From Rhodopseudomonas pseudopalustris (lineage in GTDB: Bacteria; Pseudomonadota; Alphaproteobacteria; Rhizobiales; Xanthobacteraceae), in contig NZ_FODT01000010.1 in the NCBI RefSeq assembly GCF_900110435.1, forward strand, positions 1 through 64,000: a DNA stretch of 64,000 bases, written 5' to 3'. The translations under genes were made by a program, and so were the position numbers. Positions 1-11,067 of the stretch are shown here, one piece after another (the first letter of the stretch is position 1; each line of letters starts with the position of its first letter). Below the pieces are notes generated by a model. That model did not search any database. It saw nothing but the letters and a program-made list of their open reading frames with translations, and was not told where the DNA came from.

Positions 1-127
1 CTTGAAACAGCGACAGGCGCAGCAACCGGGACAGAGGCAGATCCGGCGTCGCCGCATCCGCGAAAGGCAGAAAGCGAGACCCGAGCGAGGCCCAGGCCTT
101 CATCACTTTCTGACTGACTGTGTTCAT
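1..127 (-). CDS. pucC: PucC-type light-harvesting assembly protein, N-terminal fragment
   Basis: Reading leftward from an ATG at 125-127, the first 42 codons begin MNTVSQKVMKAWASLG and reach the motif LPLSRLLRLSLFQ, which I recognise as the N-terminus of the PucC/LhaA/BCH2 group of the major facilitator superfamily. PucC is an inner-membrane protein needed for assembly of LH2 antenna complexes. The rest of the gene lies beyond the left edge. It sits 190 bp downstream of pucA on the same strand, the usual pucBAC order. No strong ribosome binding site is visible before the ATG. The call rests on a short fragment plus context. Confidence 0.75.
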   Translation of the reverse strand, partial: MNTVSQKVMKAWASLGSRFLPFADAATPDLPLSRLLRLSLFQ

Positions 128-298
128 CGTGGCGGCCCAATGACGACGAGCGAACGGATGAGTAGAGTTCAGATTGAAATTGTCACCTAGCGGCCGAAGA
201 GAGACAAACGACGGGAATTCGTACTCGGATGATCTCCCGCTCCCTTCGGTCCGCCAAGCAACTGGGTCGGGACCCTTGGATCCCGCTCCAACCGCGAC

Positions 299-313
299 AG
301 CTTCAACGAAGCT
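299..313 (-). other. Hairpin just after pucA stop
   Basis: AGCTTC-AAC-GAAGCT forms a 6-bp stem with a 3-nt loop beginning four bases after the pucA stop codon in the transcript direction. No T run follows, so it is not a clear terminator. In related phototrophs, intercistronic hairpins stabilise the abundant antenna mRNA relative to downstream genes, and this could play that part before pucC. Confidence 0.35.
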
Positions 314-316
314 GAA

Positions 317-496
317 TTAGCCGAGCTTGACCGAGCTCTCGATCGCCGCGGTCTTGCCGTTCATGAACTTCGCGACCCAGGTGGTGTGGGTGAGAACGGC
401 GAAGTGAACGAGAACGACCATCACGGCGACGCTGCCGAGCAGCAGCGGGAGACCAACGGTGGGCTTCACGACAGTCCAAATGCGACCTTGATTCAT
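317..496 (-). CDS. pucA: LH2 antenna alpha polypeptide
   Basis: A 59-residue protein starting [20 protein letters not shown]. It has one membrane-spanning helix (about residues 13-38), the bacteriochlorophyll-ligating His in [13 protein letters not shown], and a C-terminal TTW followed by a polar tail. LH2 alpha subunits pair with beta subunits to form the peripheral ring antenna in the intracytoplasmic membrane. An AAGGAG ribosome binding site lies 8 bases before the ATG. Twelve bases separate it from pucB. Next to two bacteriophytochromes, it corresponds to the R. palustris pucBAd (LH4/low-light LH2) locus by context; that spectral assignment is inferred. Confidence 0.93.
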   Translation of the reverse strand: MNQGRIWTVVKPTVGLPLLLGSVAVMVVLVHFAVLTHTTWVAKFMNGKTAAIESSVKLG

Positions 497-508
497 CTTC
501 GATACTCC

Positions 509-664
509 TTAGTGCAGCCAGGGCGAGTAAACATACGCCAGGAAGTGCGCAACGATCGCGATCGCGCCGAAAATGCGCGTACCGTCGATGACGTGCTTGT
601 GGAGTTCTTCCGACTCCGCGATCGTCAGGCCAGTCGGCCAGACCTTGTTGGGATCGTCTGCCAT
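509..664 (-). CDS. pucB: LH2 antenna beta polypeptide
   Basis: A 51-residue protein, [14 protein letters not shown] at the N-terminus, with the classic beta-antenna arrangement: an acidic N-terminal region with [12 protein letters not shown], a single membrane helix, and the His ligand of B850 in [15 protein letters not shown]. First gene of a leftward pucBA-pucC operon. AGGAGG precedes the ATG at good spacing. Its promoter must lie in the 475-bp divergent region to the right, which contains a PpsR-like site. Too short for ordinary gene finders, but the pattern is unambiguous. Confidence 0.94.
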   Translation of the reverse strand: MADDPNKVWPTGLTIAESEELHKHVIDGTRIFGAIAIVAHFLAYVYSPWLH

Positions 665-1139
665 AGTAAAAACCTCCTAAGAGACTTTCGATATTGTCGT
701 GCTGAACCTGCACGCAGGTAGTCTCGCTGGGACGCCGAACAGTCGTTCGCCAGATCTCAGCTTTTGCCGTTGTGATTACTTCGCCTGGATGATCGGACCA
801 CCAACAATGGGTGGAGCGCGCCAGATGCGAAGTTCTCACCCGATCGCGCGTTGGTCCCTTACGGGGCGTCTTCACGAACGAGTGATCGTCAACCTAGGCT
901 GACACACGTTTATGTCAATTTGGGCTGACAGAAGTGGAGCGTCCGTGTAACGCTGGAGATGGATGTTTTCTGGTCAGGAAATCCTGACGGAAATAATTGA
1001 TTTGAGCCAAGTCTCACGTTGGGCCGATGGATTATTGAATCCTGATGTCGACACACATCACGGCTCGCCGCCTCTTGGCGCAACACGCGCTATCGACCGG
1101 GACGCTCGTCGCGATGTCGACCTCGAATGCAGGTGACGC
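665..1139. promoter_or_regulatory. Divergent control region between pucBA and the phytochrome operon
   Basis: This 475-bp stretch has no convincing gene. It must hold the leftward puc promoter and the promoter of the rightward LuxR-type regulator gene. The clearest signal is the half-site array at 900-930 (listed separately). A sequence TTGATTTGAGCCAA near 1000 resembles half of an FnrL box (TTGAT-N4-ATCAA) but the right arm is poor. Promoter hexamers could not be assigned with confidence. Confidence 0.5.
900..930. promoter_or_regulatory. PpsR/CrtJ-like operator, three evenly spaced half-sites
   Basis: TGACA at 900-904, TGTCA at 913-917 and TGACA at 926-930 are spaced exactly 13 bp apart (TGACA-N8-TGTCA-N8-TGACA). 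The segment 913-930 fits the PpsR/CrtJ consensus TGT-N12-ACA perfectly. PpsR represses photosystem genes under oxygen or strong light in R. palustris and Rhodobacter. The array is about 240 bp upstream of pucB and 210 bp upstream of the LuxR-type gene, so it could act on either. Confidence 0.65.
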
Positions 1140-1832
1140 ATGGATCAGGTGCTGACTAAACATCCACTCGGACCGCGTCTGCGCGTTTTCCTCGCGGACG
1201 ATCATCCGATCGTGTTGAGCGGGATGAAAATGCTGGTCGCCGAGGCTCCAGAACTCGAATTGGTCGGCGAGGCTAATGACGGACCGAAGGCGCTGCGGCG
1301 CGCCATCGAACTCAGGCCCGACGTTGCGGTGTTCGATTTGTCGATGCCGGGCATGAACGGAATTGACGTCACCGAGAAATACCTCGATGCAATTCCGAAG
1401 GCGCGCGTTCTGGTCTTATCGGTGCATGAGGATGGCGCCTATTTGCGGCGGCTCCTCAAACTCGGCGTCGGCGGTTATATCCTCAAGCGTTCTGCAACTG
1501 ACGAATTGATCCGGGGTATCCACGCCGTTGCAAGCGGCGGCTTGTATCTCGATCCCGCGATCGCGGGTCGCGCGATCGGCCGCGGCGTGCAGAAGGTCTC
1601 CATCGACAGCGAAACGAGTCCGATCTCCGAGCTCAGCACACGGGAGCTCGAAGTCCTGCGCCTGGCTTCGGTCGGCCACAGCAACAAGGTGATCTCGGCC
1701 AAGCTGCAGGTCGGGTCCAAAAGCGTCGAAACCTACAAAGCCCGTGCCATGGACAAGCTCGGCTTCACCAACCGAGTCGAGTTGATCCGCTTCGCTCTGA
1801 GCATGGGCTGGCTGGAAAGCGCCGAGCCGTGA
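1140..1832 (+). CDS. LuxR/NarL-family response regulator of the antenna locus
   Basis: A 230-residue protein with an N-terminal receiver domain (acid pair at 20-21, likely phospho-acceptor Asp66 in VAVFDLSMPGM, Lys in GGYILK) and a C-terminal LuxR-type helix-turn-helix (STRELEVLRLASVGHSNKVISAKL...VETYKARAMDKLG). It likely binds DNA and is phosphorylated by a histidine kinase, plausibly the neighbouring bacteriophytochromes or the receiver-kinase at 7139. Position between pucBA and the phytochrome genes matches the R. palustris arrangement in which a LuxR-type regulator lies beside pucBAd. AGGTGA precedes the ATG. Confidence 0.9.
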   Translation: MDQVLTKHPLGPRLRVFLADDHPIVLSGMKMLVAEAPELELVGEANDGPKALRRAIELRPDVAVFDLSMPGMNGIDVTEKYLDAIPKARVLVLSVHEDGAYLRRLLKLGVGGYILKRSATDELIRGIHAVASGGLYLDPAIAGRAIGRGVQKVSIDSETSPISELSTRELEVLRLASVGHSNKVISAKLQVGSKSVETYKARAMDKLGFTNRVELIRFALSMGWLESAEP

Positions 1833-2062
1833 CCGGCCTCGACCCGTTATTGTTCGATCAGAAGCCTCGTTGACAAACCTTGCTCGTTACTTCGATACGG
1901 CCGATTTGATCTATCGCAACATCGGTTGCGGCGGTCAGCGCAAGGTTCTCTTCAGTCGTATCGACGGCACTGGGGCAATATCGCTGTGCGGCTGGTGGAT
2001 CGCTGATCTTCAAGGCCGGCGGCATCCAACAATAACACTTTCATGAGGTGCGTAAGGTGGCG

Positions 2063-4350
2063 ATGCATGCGGCTGCCGGTGACGTCGATCTGACGAACTG
2101 CGACCGGGAGCCGATCCACATTCCGGGCTGCATCCAGCCTCACGGATTGCTGATCGCGTTCAACGACGAATTGAAGGTTGTCGCCGTCAGTTCGAACATT
2201 GGAAACTTCGTCGACCTCGAACCAGACGAGTTGCTGGGCCAATCGCTCGACAAGGCGCTCGACTCCGACAGCCATATGCGCTTGCGCAAAGCGATGCGAG
2301 AGCCCGTTGATGCGAGCGGATCACCGATCGCCATCCGCCTGCATGGTCACGACGCAGAATTCACCGGCCTTTGGCACCGCCACGGGGGACTAGCTTTCCT
2401 GGAACTCGAAGTCCCGCTGCACGAGGCGGCCGAGTCGCACGCGTTCTTCTGCCGGACCAGCGGCGCAATCAAGCGACTGCAGGCGGCGCAGACCCTGCAG
2501 GGCGCCTGCGCCGCGGCGGCTCGCGAAGTGCGGGAGATCACCGAATTCGATCGCGTCAAAATTTATCGCTTCGCTTCCGACTACAGCGGCGAGGTCATCG
2601 CGGAGGACCGCACCGAAGGGGTCGAGTCGTTCCTCGGTCTGCGTTTTCCGCCGTCGGATATTCCAGTGCAGGCGCGCCGGCTCTACACGATCAATCCGAT
2701 TCGTATCATTCCCGATATCGACTACATCCCGGTGCCGATCGTGCCCGGCACCGATCCGTCGACCGGGCAGGCCATCGATCTGACCTTTTCGGTTCTGCGC
2801 AGCGTGTCGCCGGTTCATCTCGAATACATGCGCAATATTGGAATGCGGGGCACGATGTCGGTCTCGATCCTCCGCGGCGACAGGCTGTGGGGACTGATCG
2901 CCTGTCACAACCGGCAGCCGAGATATGTTGGGCACGACGCCCGGCAGGCCTGTGAGATGGTGGCGCAGGTGCTGGCCTGGCAGGTCGGCGTGATGGAGGA
3001 GCAGGCGGCGACTCGCCAAACCTTGAAGGGCAAGGCGATCCAACGCAGCCTGATCAGCGACATCGAGCAATTGCACGACCATCGTGCCGGCCTGATCCGG
3101 AACAGCGAGGCACTGCTCGACATGATGGGCGCGTCGGGCCTGTGTCTGTTCGGGCGCGAAGGCATCACCGCGATCGGCAGCACCCCGCCTGAATCGGCGA
3201 TCGAGAAGGTTGCCGGCCTGGTCGGGCGCAACGACAGCACCGAGTTGTTCGAAACCGATCAACTGTCGACCCTGTTTCCGGAGGCCAAAGCTTTCGCCGA
3301 CGTCGCGAGCGGGGTGCTGGCGGTGCCGCTGTCGCGGACGACGCCGCGTCGCGTGATGTTGTGGTTTCGGCCAGAAGTCGCGCAGACGGTGCATTGGGCC
3401 GGCAACCCCGACAAATCGGTCACAACCGAGGCTGGCCGGCTGCGGCCACGCACGTCGTTCGCCGCGTGGACCGAGGAAACCAGTGGCCGCGCACTCCCTT
3501 GGCAGCCGCACGAGATCGCCGCGGCCGTTGAAATAAGGGACCTCGTCATCGACGTCATCCTGCGCAACACCGAGAAGCTCGAACGTGTGAATACCAAGCT
3601 CGCGCGCAGTAATGAGGAACTCGAGGCCTTCGCCAATGTCGCCTCGCACGACATCAAGGAGCCGTTGCGCCATATCGAAGCCTTCGCCGGCCTGCTCGGC
3701 GAGTCGATCCGCGAGATGGGCGACGAACGGCTCGGCCTGATGGTCAGCGGAATCGAGAAATCATCTCAGCGGCTGCGAATTCTGATCAACGATCTCGCCG
3801 AATTCTCACAGCTCGGGCGCCGCTCCAAACCGCTCACGCAAACCTCGCTCTTGGAAGTCGCGCAGGAAGTCGTGACCGATCTTCATCAGCGGATCGACGA
3901 GGCATCAGCGATCGTCGAGATCGGTGATCTGCCAGTCGCGCGTTGCGATCGCAACCAGATGCGCCAGGTGCTGCAGAACCTTGTGTCGAACGCCTTGAAG
4001 TACCGACGACCCGGTCGCCCTTGCCGAATCCGCGTGTTCGCAGAATCGCGGACCGAGCCGAGGCCGCGAGGGGAGGTGGGGGATTCAACGATCAGTACCC
4101 GAGTCTGTGTCAGCGACAACGGCATCGGCTTCGATCCCAAATATGCCGAGCAGATCTTCGAACCGTTTCAGCGGCTGCACGGCCCCGACGAATATGAAGG
4201 CAGCGGCATCGGGCTCGCGATCTGCCGCAAGATCGTGCAGCGGCACGGTGGCCGGGTGGGCGTCGACACCATTCCGGGCTCGGGGTCGACGTTCTGGTTC
4301 ACCCTGCCGATCGCGGCCGATCCATCCGCCGAACCGAACAGGGGATCGTG

Positions 4351-4351
<1 letters not shown>
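2063..4351 (+). CDS. Bacteriophytochrome histidine kinase, first of a tandem pair (BphP2 position)
   Basis: A 762-residue red/far-red photoreceptor kinase with PAS, GAF, PHY, HisKA and HATPase domains. Cys13 in LTNCDREPIHIPG is placed as the biliverdin-binding Cys. The GAF domain carries PPSDIP where the usual motif is PASDIP, and the PHY tongue has PRTSF. The kinase core shows the phospho-His in ASHDIKEPLRHIEAF, the N box NLVSNALKY, DNGIGFDPKYAEQIF and GSGIGLAIC. A GTG at 2048 is an alternative start; ATG 2063 has AAGG at better spacing. It sits in the position of R. palustris RpBphP2. It probably phosphorylates the downstream receiver to adjust antenna synthesis to light colour. Confidence 0.93.
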
Positions 4352-6677
<2,326 letters not shown>

Positions 6678-6681
<4 letters not shown>

Positions 6682-7142
6682 ACCGCGATCAGGCGCCACC
6701 GACCATTTTGGTGGCCGAGGATCACGACTACGACAAGCTGATTCTGACGGAGGTCTTCGCGCGCGCCCGGATCGAGGCTGATATTCGATTTGTCGGCGAT
6801 GGCGAGCAGATGCTCGACTACCTCAAGCGCCGCCATCGCTATGCCGACGACGGCTCGGCGCCGACGCCGGCTCTGATTCTTCTCGACCTCAACATGCCCC
6901 GGCTGGACGGCCGTAAGGTGATCCGCATCCTGCGCGCCGACGAGGCGATCCGGCACCTTCCGGTGATCGCGCTGTCGACGTCGGAAAGCCCGAAGCATAT
7001 CACTGAGGCCTATTCGATCGGGATCAACGCCTATCTCGTCAAGCCGGCCAGCATTCCCGACTATGTGTCCGCGATTGAATCGCTCTGGCAGTTCTGGATG
7101 AAGACCGCGTCTCTCCCGATGACCGAGAGCATTCGGTCATGA
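6678..7142 (+). CDS. Single-domain response regulator (Rcp1-like)
   Basis: A 154-residue lone receiver domain: acid pair in LVAEDHDYDK, phospho-acceptor Asp in LILLDLNMPRLDG, Ser/Thr in ALSTSES and Lys in AYLVKP. The insertion between beta2 and beta3 (YLKRRHRYADDGSAP) is typical of the phytochrome-associated Rcp1 group. No output domain, so it acts as a phosphate shuttle or sink. ATGA overlap with both neighbours implies translational coupling with the bacteriophytochromes and the receiver-kinase that follows. Confidence 0.9.
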
Positions 7143-8269
7143 GCAGGCTGGCGACACGGATTCTGCTTATCGATGATGCGCGGATCGAATTTCTCGCCTT
7201 CGAGCGGATCCTGCATAAAATTCCCGACTATCGGCCGACGCTCGACTGGATCTCGACCTATTCGGACGCGCGCGCGGCCCTCGAGCAAGACCAGCACGAC
7301 CTGTATTTCGTCGATTTCCGGCTCGGTCCGGACAACGGTCTCGACCTCGTGCGCCACGCAAGGTCCCGCGGCATGACGAAGCCGATCATCGTCCTGACCG
7401 GTCACGGCAATGCGGCGGTCGATCAGGCGGCGACCGAGGTCGGCGCCAACGACTATCTGGTCAAAGGCGAATTCGACGCCGTTTTGCTGGAGCGCTCGAT
7501 GCGCTACGCCGCTCGCAATGCCGAGGCGCTCGCCGAACTGGATCGCCGCCTTGCCGAAAGCAAGGCGAATGCGCGTGAGCTCAGCGCACAGACCAAACGC
7601 CGCGCGGCCGCGGAGGCCGACGTTCTCCAGGTTCTCCGGCAGACGATGGTGGATCAGGAAGCCGAGCGCCAGCGCATCGCGCGGGAGATGCACGACAATC
7701 TCGGCCAGTCGGTGACGCTGGTGCAGCTCGGGCTCGACTCAATCGCACGCAATGCGCCCGCCCAAAGTGACATCGCCGACAAAGCTACGTCGTTGAAGCG
7801 CATTACGCACGACATGAGCAAGAGCCTGCACCGCATCGCCTGGGAGGTTCGTCCGACGGCGCTGGATGCGCTCGGTCTGGAGGATGCGGTCGGTCAGCTC
7901 GTCGCGGACTGGGAGCCGCATTGCAGCCTGACTTTCGACCTTCATCTCGGCATCGGCGACCTTCGGCTGCCGCCGGATGTCGAAAGCGCTTTGTATCGCA
8001 TCATTCAAGAAGGCATCACCAACGTGGTGCGGCACGCCAACGCGACGCGCGTAGGGGTGATCCTGGAGAAGAGGGGCAGCGATCTGATATGTATCGTCGA
8101 AGACGACGGTTGCGGCGTGCCGGAGACAAAAGCCGGGTCCACGGAAAATGCCTCCCGTCGTCTCGGCCTGCTCGGCATGCGCGAGCGCATGGCTCTCGTC
8201 AACGGCTCGGTGGAATTGGAGTCTCATCCCGAGAAAGGAACAGCGCTGTTCGCACGTGTTCCACTGTAG
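7139..8269 (+). CDS. Receiver-histidine kinase (HisKA_3 type), last gene of the phytochrome operon
   Basis: A 376-residue soluble hybrid: N-terminal receiver (ILLIDDARIEF, Asp in YFVDFRLGPDNG, Lys in DYLVKG), a coiled-coil linker rich in Ala and Arg, then a NarX-like dimerisation domain with phospho-His in AREMHDNLGQSVTLVQLG and a HATPase domain (VEDDGCGVP, GLLGMRERM). HisKA_3 kinases pair with NarL/LuxR-type regulators, so the natural target is the regulator at 1140-1832. That would close a relay from bacteriophytochrome to single receiver to this hybrid to the DNA-binding regulator. The pairing is inference. Confidence 0.9.
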   Translation: MSRLATRILLIDDARIEFLAFERILHKIPDYRPTLDWISTYSDARAALEQDQHDLYFVDFRLGPDNGLDLVRHARSRGMTKPIIVLTGHGNAAVDQAATEVGANDYLVKGEFDAVLLERSMRYAARNAEALAELDRRLAESKANARELSAQTKRRAAAEADVLQVLRQTMVDQEAERQRIAREMHDNLGQSVTLVQLGLDSIARNAPAQSDIADKATSLKRITHDMSKSLHRIAWEVRPTALDALGLEDAVGQLVADWEPHCSLTFDLHLGIGDLRLPPDVESALYRIIQEGITNVVRHANATRVGVILEKRGSDLICIVEDDGCGVPETKAGSTENASRRLGLLGMRERMALVNGSVELESHPEKGTALFARVPL

Positions 8270-8412
8270 GCGAGTAGTACTTGCACCACTCCTCGACACT
8301 CGATCAAATCATCTCTGATTGAGAAACCGTGTTGTCTTTGACCCGCTGACCTGAGACCGCAAAAACTGGACCGTTTTTGGCTAGCATGCTGTTGAAAAAA
8401 ATGGCACTGGTG

Positions 8413-8760
8413 GCAGGCCTCTTGAACCGCCCCGGGGCTGCCGGAGGCTGTTTGGTTTAAGTTACGCGGCCATGGCTTGCTGTTCCAGCATGGCGCAGTA
8501 GCGTCGCTCGGCTTCGGCCGGGGGATGTTGCCGATCGGCTCCAGGAGCCGTCGGTTGTTGAACCAGTCGTCCCATTCCAGGGTGGCGACTCGACGGCATC
8601 GAAGCTGCGCCATGGCCCGCGCCGATGGAAAGCACGAGATCCTTCGGCGTTGTCCGGACGGGGCCCTTATCAAGCCATCGACATAGGCGGCTACGATGGT
8701 GGCGGCTTCGAAATCCGGAGCCGTGCGCAACGTGCTTTCGTGCTTTAGGAGGGCGGTGAA
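8413..8760 (-). pseudogene. IS3-family transposase OrfB remnant
   Basis: Two overlapping leftward frames together restore the C-terminus typical of an IS3-family integrase-type transposase. One frame gives TLEWDDWFNNRRLLEPIGNIP, and the other continues PAEAERRYCAMLEQQAMAA. The switch falls in a run of C residues near 8520-8526, a one-base deletion. Upstream the similarity fades into unrelated residues, so the gene is truncated as well as frameshifted. A sequence beginning TTGAACCGCCCCGG near 8412 resembles the terminal repeat region of such elements. Limits are approximate. Confidence 0.65.
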
Positions 8761-8895
8761 GGTCGTGGTCGATCCGACCGCTCCCGATCAGTGGGCGGCA
8801 TCGAGCTTGGCAAATAGCTGACATCACTTCCGCCGTAAGGTTGTAAAACCCACGTCGCCCGTCAACATATTTTGTAAAATACAATCAACGGTTTA

Positions 8896-8985
8896 TGGCG
8901 GAAGGGGTGGGATTCGAACCCACGGTGGGCTTGCACCCACGCCGGTTTTCAAGACCGGTGCCTTAAACCACTCGGCCACCCTTCC
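8896..8985 (-). tRNA. tRNA-Ser (anticodon UGA)
   Basis: The leftward strand folds as a class II tRNA: acceptor GGAAGGG pairing with CCCTTCC, anticodon stem CCGGT/ACCGG with loop CTTGAAA (anticodon TGA), a long variable arm (GTGGGTGCAAGCCCAC), the T-arm signature GGTTCGAATCC and an encoded CCA end. It is the integration site of the element to its right. The first 39 nt of this tRNA are repeated at the far end of the element. Confidence 0.97.
8947..8985. repeat. Left attachment-site repeat (39 bp)
   Basis: Identical over 39 bp to 25280-25318. In tRNA terms it covers nucleotides 1-39, from the 5' end to the last base of the anticodon loop. The flanks differ at once on both sides (ATCCA here, GCGTT at the other copy). 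Confidence 0.93.
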
Positions 8986-9054
8986 ATCCAATTGAAATTG
9001 TTTAGCTATTGTTGCGGAGCAGAATGGCAAAAATGGCCGTTTGCTACCGCTTTG

Positions 9055-10218
9055 CTACCCAATGCTTTTGGTGCGCTTGTTTATGGCGTCACGCAGCGCA
9101 TCGTCAACCCGCACCACAGCGTCGGCCTGCATTCCGGGCAGAACATGGGAATACAGGTCCAGCGTGATTCCCACCTTGGAGTGACCCAGGCGCTCGCTGG
9201 CGATCTTCGGATGAACGCCGCTTGCCAGCATATGGGTGGCGTGAGCGTGCCGCAGGTCGTGGAATCTGATGCGGGGCAGGGCAGTTTGGCCGAGCAGGCG
9301 TACCCATTCATGGGTGATGCTCGTCGGCTTCAATGGGTGGGCGTCCGCTTGTGCAACCACAAAGGAATCATCGGATAGGCGGACGCCGAGCCTTAAAAGC
9401 TCTTGCGCCTGCCGTGCACGGTGCGCCTTCAATTCATCGATCATTGTTGACGACAGCGCCACGGTGCGCGCCCTGCCGCTCTTGGGTTCCTTGTAGCGGA
9501 CGCCGTCTTTGGTTTCCTCGGCACTCTCGACAACCGCGATCTGACCGGCTGTGACATCGACGTTGCGCCAACGCAGGGCGGCTATTTCGCCGCGGCGCAG
9601 TCCGCATAGCACCGCCAGCAGGGCGGGCACCAACATCCGCGTGTTGCGCAGGGCGTCTATGAGCTCTGCCGTCTGCGGCAAATCAAACGTATGCATCGAG
9701 ACCCGCTCGACCTTGGGAGGGTCGACGGCATCGCAGGGATTCCGATTGAGCAGTTCCCATTTCACAGCCTGCCCAAGAGCCTGTTTAAGAACCCGGTGCA
9801 TGTGATGCACGGTGCGAGGCGAAAGACCGCCCTTGCCGTCCCGGCGCCCGCTGGCGAGGGCGGTTGTGTAGGATGCTGCGATCTGCGCAGGCCGCAGTTT
9901 GCTCAAGACGATACCACCGAGCAGCGGCGCGATGTTCTTGCGTGCCAGGTCGGCGTAGCGTTCATGGGACCGGGGAGAGACGTGCGCCTTGATGTGGTGG
10001 ATCCAGCGATCCAGGAACGCCGCAAGCGTCGTCTTGTCCGGCTCTAGGTAGGTGCCGCCCTTCATCGCCGAGATCAGGCGCGCGCACTCGACTTGTGCCT
10101 GCCGTTTGGTGCCGGTGAAGCTATGCCATTTGCGGCGACGCTTACCAGACGCTGGATCCGGTGTGTCAAGAATGATGGCCCAATGGCCGGGCGAGCGCTC
10201 GCGAATCGAGCCTTTCAT
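9055..10218 (-). CDS. int: Tyrosine recombinase (element integrase)
   Basis: A 387-residue phage-type integrase. It has an N-terminal AP2-like/arm-binding region (GSIRERSPGHWAIILDT), a SAM-like core-binding domain (about 65-165) and a C-terminal catalytic domain. That domain has Arg in CGLRRGEIAALRW, HDLRHAHATHML, GHSKVGITLDLYSHV with the nucleophilic Tyr, all the expected residues. It ends 69 bp from the tRNA 5' end and reads toward it, so read-through could contribute to tRNA expression. No stop or frameshift: likely functional. Confidence 0.95.
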   Translation of the reverse strand: MKGSIRERSPGHWAIILDTPDPASGKRRRKWHSFTGTKRQAQVECARLISAMKGGTYLEPDKTTLAAFLDRWIHHIKAHVSPRSHERYADLARKNIAPLLGGIVLSKLRPAQIAASYTTALASGRRDGKGGLSPRTVHHMHRVLKQALGQAVKWELLNRNPCDAVDPPKVERVSMHTFDLPQTAELIDALRNTRMLVPALLAVLCGLRRGEIAALRWRNVDVTAGQIAVVESAEETKDGVRYKEPKSGRARTVALSSTMIDELKAHRARQAQELLRLGVRLSDDSFVVAQADAHPLKPTSITHEWVRLLGQTALPRIRFHDLRHAHATHMLASGVHPKIASERLGHSKVGITLDLYSHVLPGMQADAVVRVDDALRDAINKRTKSIG

Positions 10219-10292
10219 GTTGTCCTCCCCAATCTAGAACTGGCATGGGGTAGCAAGACCCGATGGCAGGGTGCGCGTGTGGATAGTGGCCA

Positions 10293-10727
10293 TTACTTGC
10301 CCTTCCTCTGCTGCGCGATCTCTCGGTTGGCCCGATCGACCATCTCGGAGAGCTCGTTAAATTCTTCATCCGTCAGCGTCGACTCCTCCGCGGTCGGGAT
10401 CGAATCGATGAAGGCCGTGAGACGTGAGATCATCTGCGCCTTCACCGATGGTGAGATCGCGAAGTACCTACCATGTTCGGGCGGCTCGTAGCGGGGCTCC
10501 TTGCCGATCGTGTGCATGACGAGCGCGCTGATAAGTTTGTCGCTTTCTCGCCGGAACGACCCCGCCAAGCGCTCGGCTGCATCCTCCGACAGTGTAAGTC
10601 TTTTCTCAGCGGCCGACGCCTGCAGCTTTTCGTAAAGGTGATCGTGGATCCGCAGCGCAAGCACAGGCCGCTTCAACCCGCTGCTCGGTCGTCCAGCTTT
10701 TTTCTTCGGCGCAGGTTTGTTTTCCAT
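10293..10727 (-). CDS. Small basic/acidic regulator-like protein, unknown
   Basis: A 144-residue protein with a Lys-rich N-terminus (KPAPKKKAGRPSSG), then VLALRIHDHLYEKLQASAAEKRLTLSEDAAERL, which reads like a ribbon-helix-helix DNA-binding unit, and an acidic C-terminal helix (STLTDEEFNELSEMVDRANREIAQQR). It diverges from the AlpA-like gene across an AT-rich spacer with two matching operators, so a role as the element's repressor or regulator is reasonable. The family is not identified. Confidence 0.6.
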   Translation of the reverse strand: MENKPAPKKKAGRPSSGLKRPVLALRIHDHLYEKLQASAAEKRLTLSEDAAERLAGSFRRESDKLISALVMHTIGKEPRYEPPEHGRYFAISPSVKAQMISRLTAFIDSIPTAEESTLTDEEFNELSEMVDRANREIAQQRKGK

Positions 10728-10845
10728 CGTTATCCCAATCGGTGGTAATTTGTGTTACTTTATCATAACAAAAATTCTTTACAAGAGGTATAAACCGCCA
10801 TATCTAGGTTCTCGTTACGTTTCAATAACGGAAATGGAGAGCGGC
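10728..10845. promoter_or_regulatory. AT-rich divergent spacer with twin GTTA-N8-TAAC operators
   Basis: Two inverted repeats of identical format, GTTA-N8-TAAC, lie at 10754-10769 and 10814-10829, 60 bp apart. They flank an AT-rich stretch with a TATAAA -10 candidate near 10789. The spacer separates the leftward regulator-like gene from the rightward AlpA-like gene and replication module. It is the likely lysogeny/induction switch of the element. Confidence 0.55.
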
Positions 10846-11049
10846 ATGGATTCGGCGGTGCGGGATGCGCTGATTAAAGACCTCACGGTGTCGGTGGAAA
10901 CTGCGGGCAAGGCGTTCGGGATCGGTAGAAACGCGGCTTACGCAGCGTGCGCCAATCTTCAAATTCCCTCGGTCCGCATTGGAGGCCGGATCGTCGTTCC
11001 GACGGCCCCGCTCCGAAAAATGCTCGGCATCGACGTTGGCGCGCAGTGA
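10846..11049 (+). CDS. Excisionase/AlpA-like helix-turn-helix protein
   Basis: A 67-residue protein. Residues 10-60 (LTVSVETAGKAFGIGRNAAYAACANLQIPSV...) read as a MerR/excisionase-type winged helix-turn-helix that ends with RIVVPTAPLRKMLG. The start at 10846 is chosen because GGAGAG lies just upstream; ATG 10834 in the same frame is an alternative. In satellites such as PICIs and P4, a gene in this place (AlpA) turns on excision and replication. That role is inferred from size, fold and position. Confidence 0.65.
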   Translation: MDSAVRDALIKDLTVSVETAGKAFGIGRNAAYAACANLQIPSVRIGGRIVVPTAPLRKMLGIDVGAQ

Positions 11050-11067
11050 CGGTGACGCCCTAGAGCC

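Noticed and set aside
303-875. Long open frame across the puc region on the minus strand
   Set aside because: It overlaps pucB and pucA in a different frame; the antenna genes have clear motifs and ribosome binding sites.
990-1015. FnrL box in the puc divergent region
   Set aside because: Only the left half matches TTGAT; the right half is GCCAA in place of ATCAA.
8462-8884. 140-residue minus-strand protein as an intact gene
   Set aside because: Only its last 20 residues match the transposase; the matching upstream part is in another frame, so this is a pseudogene.
8896-8985. Second, complete tRNA at 25280
   Set aside because: Only 39 nt match; the 3' half, T-arm and acceptor partner are missing.
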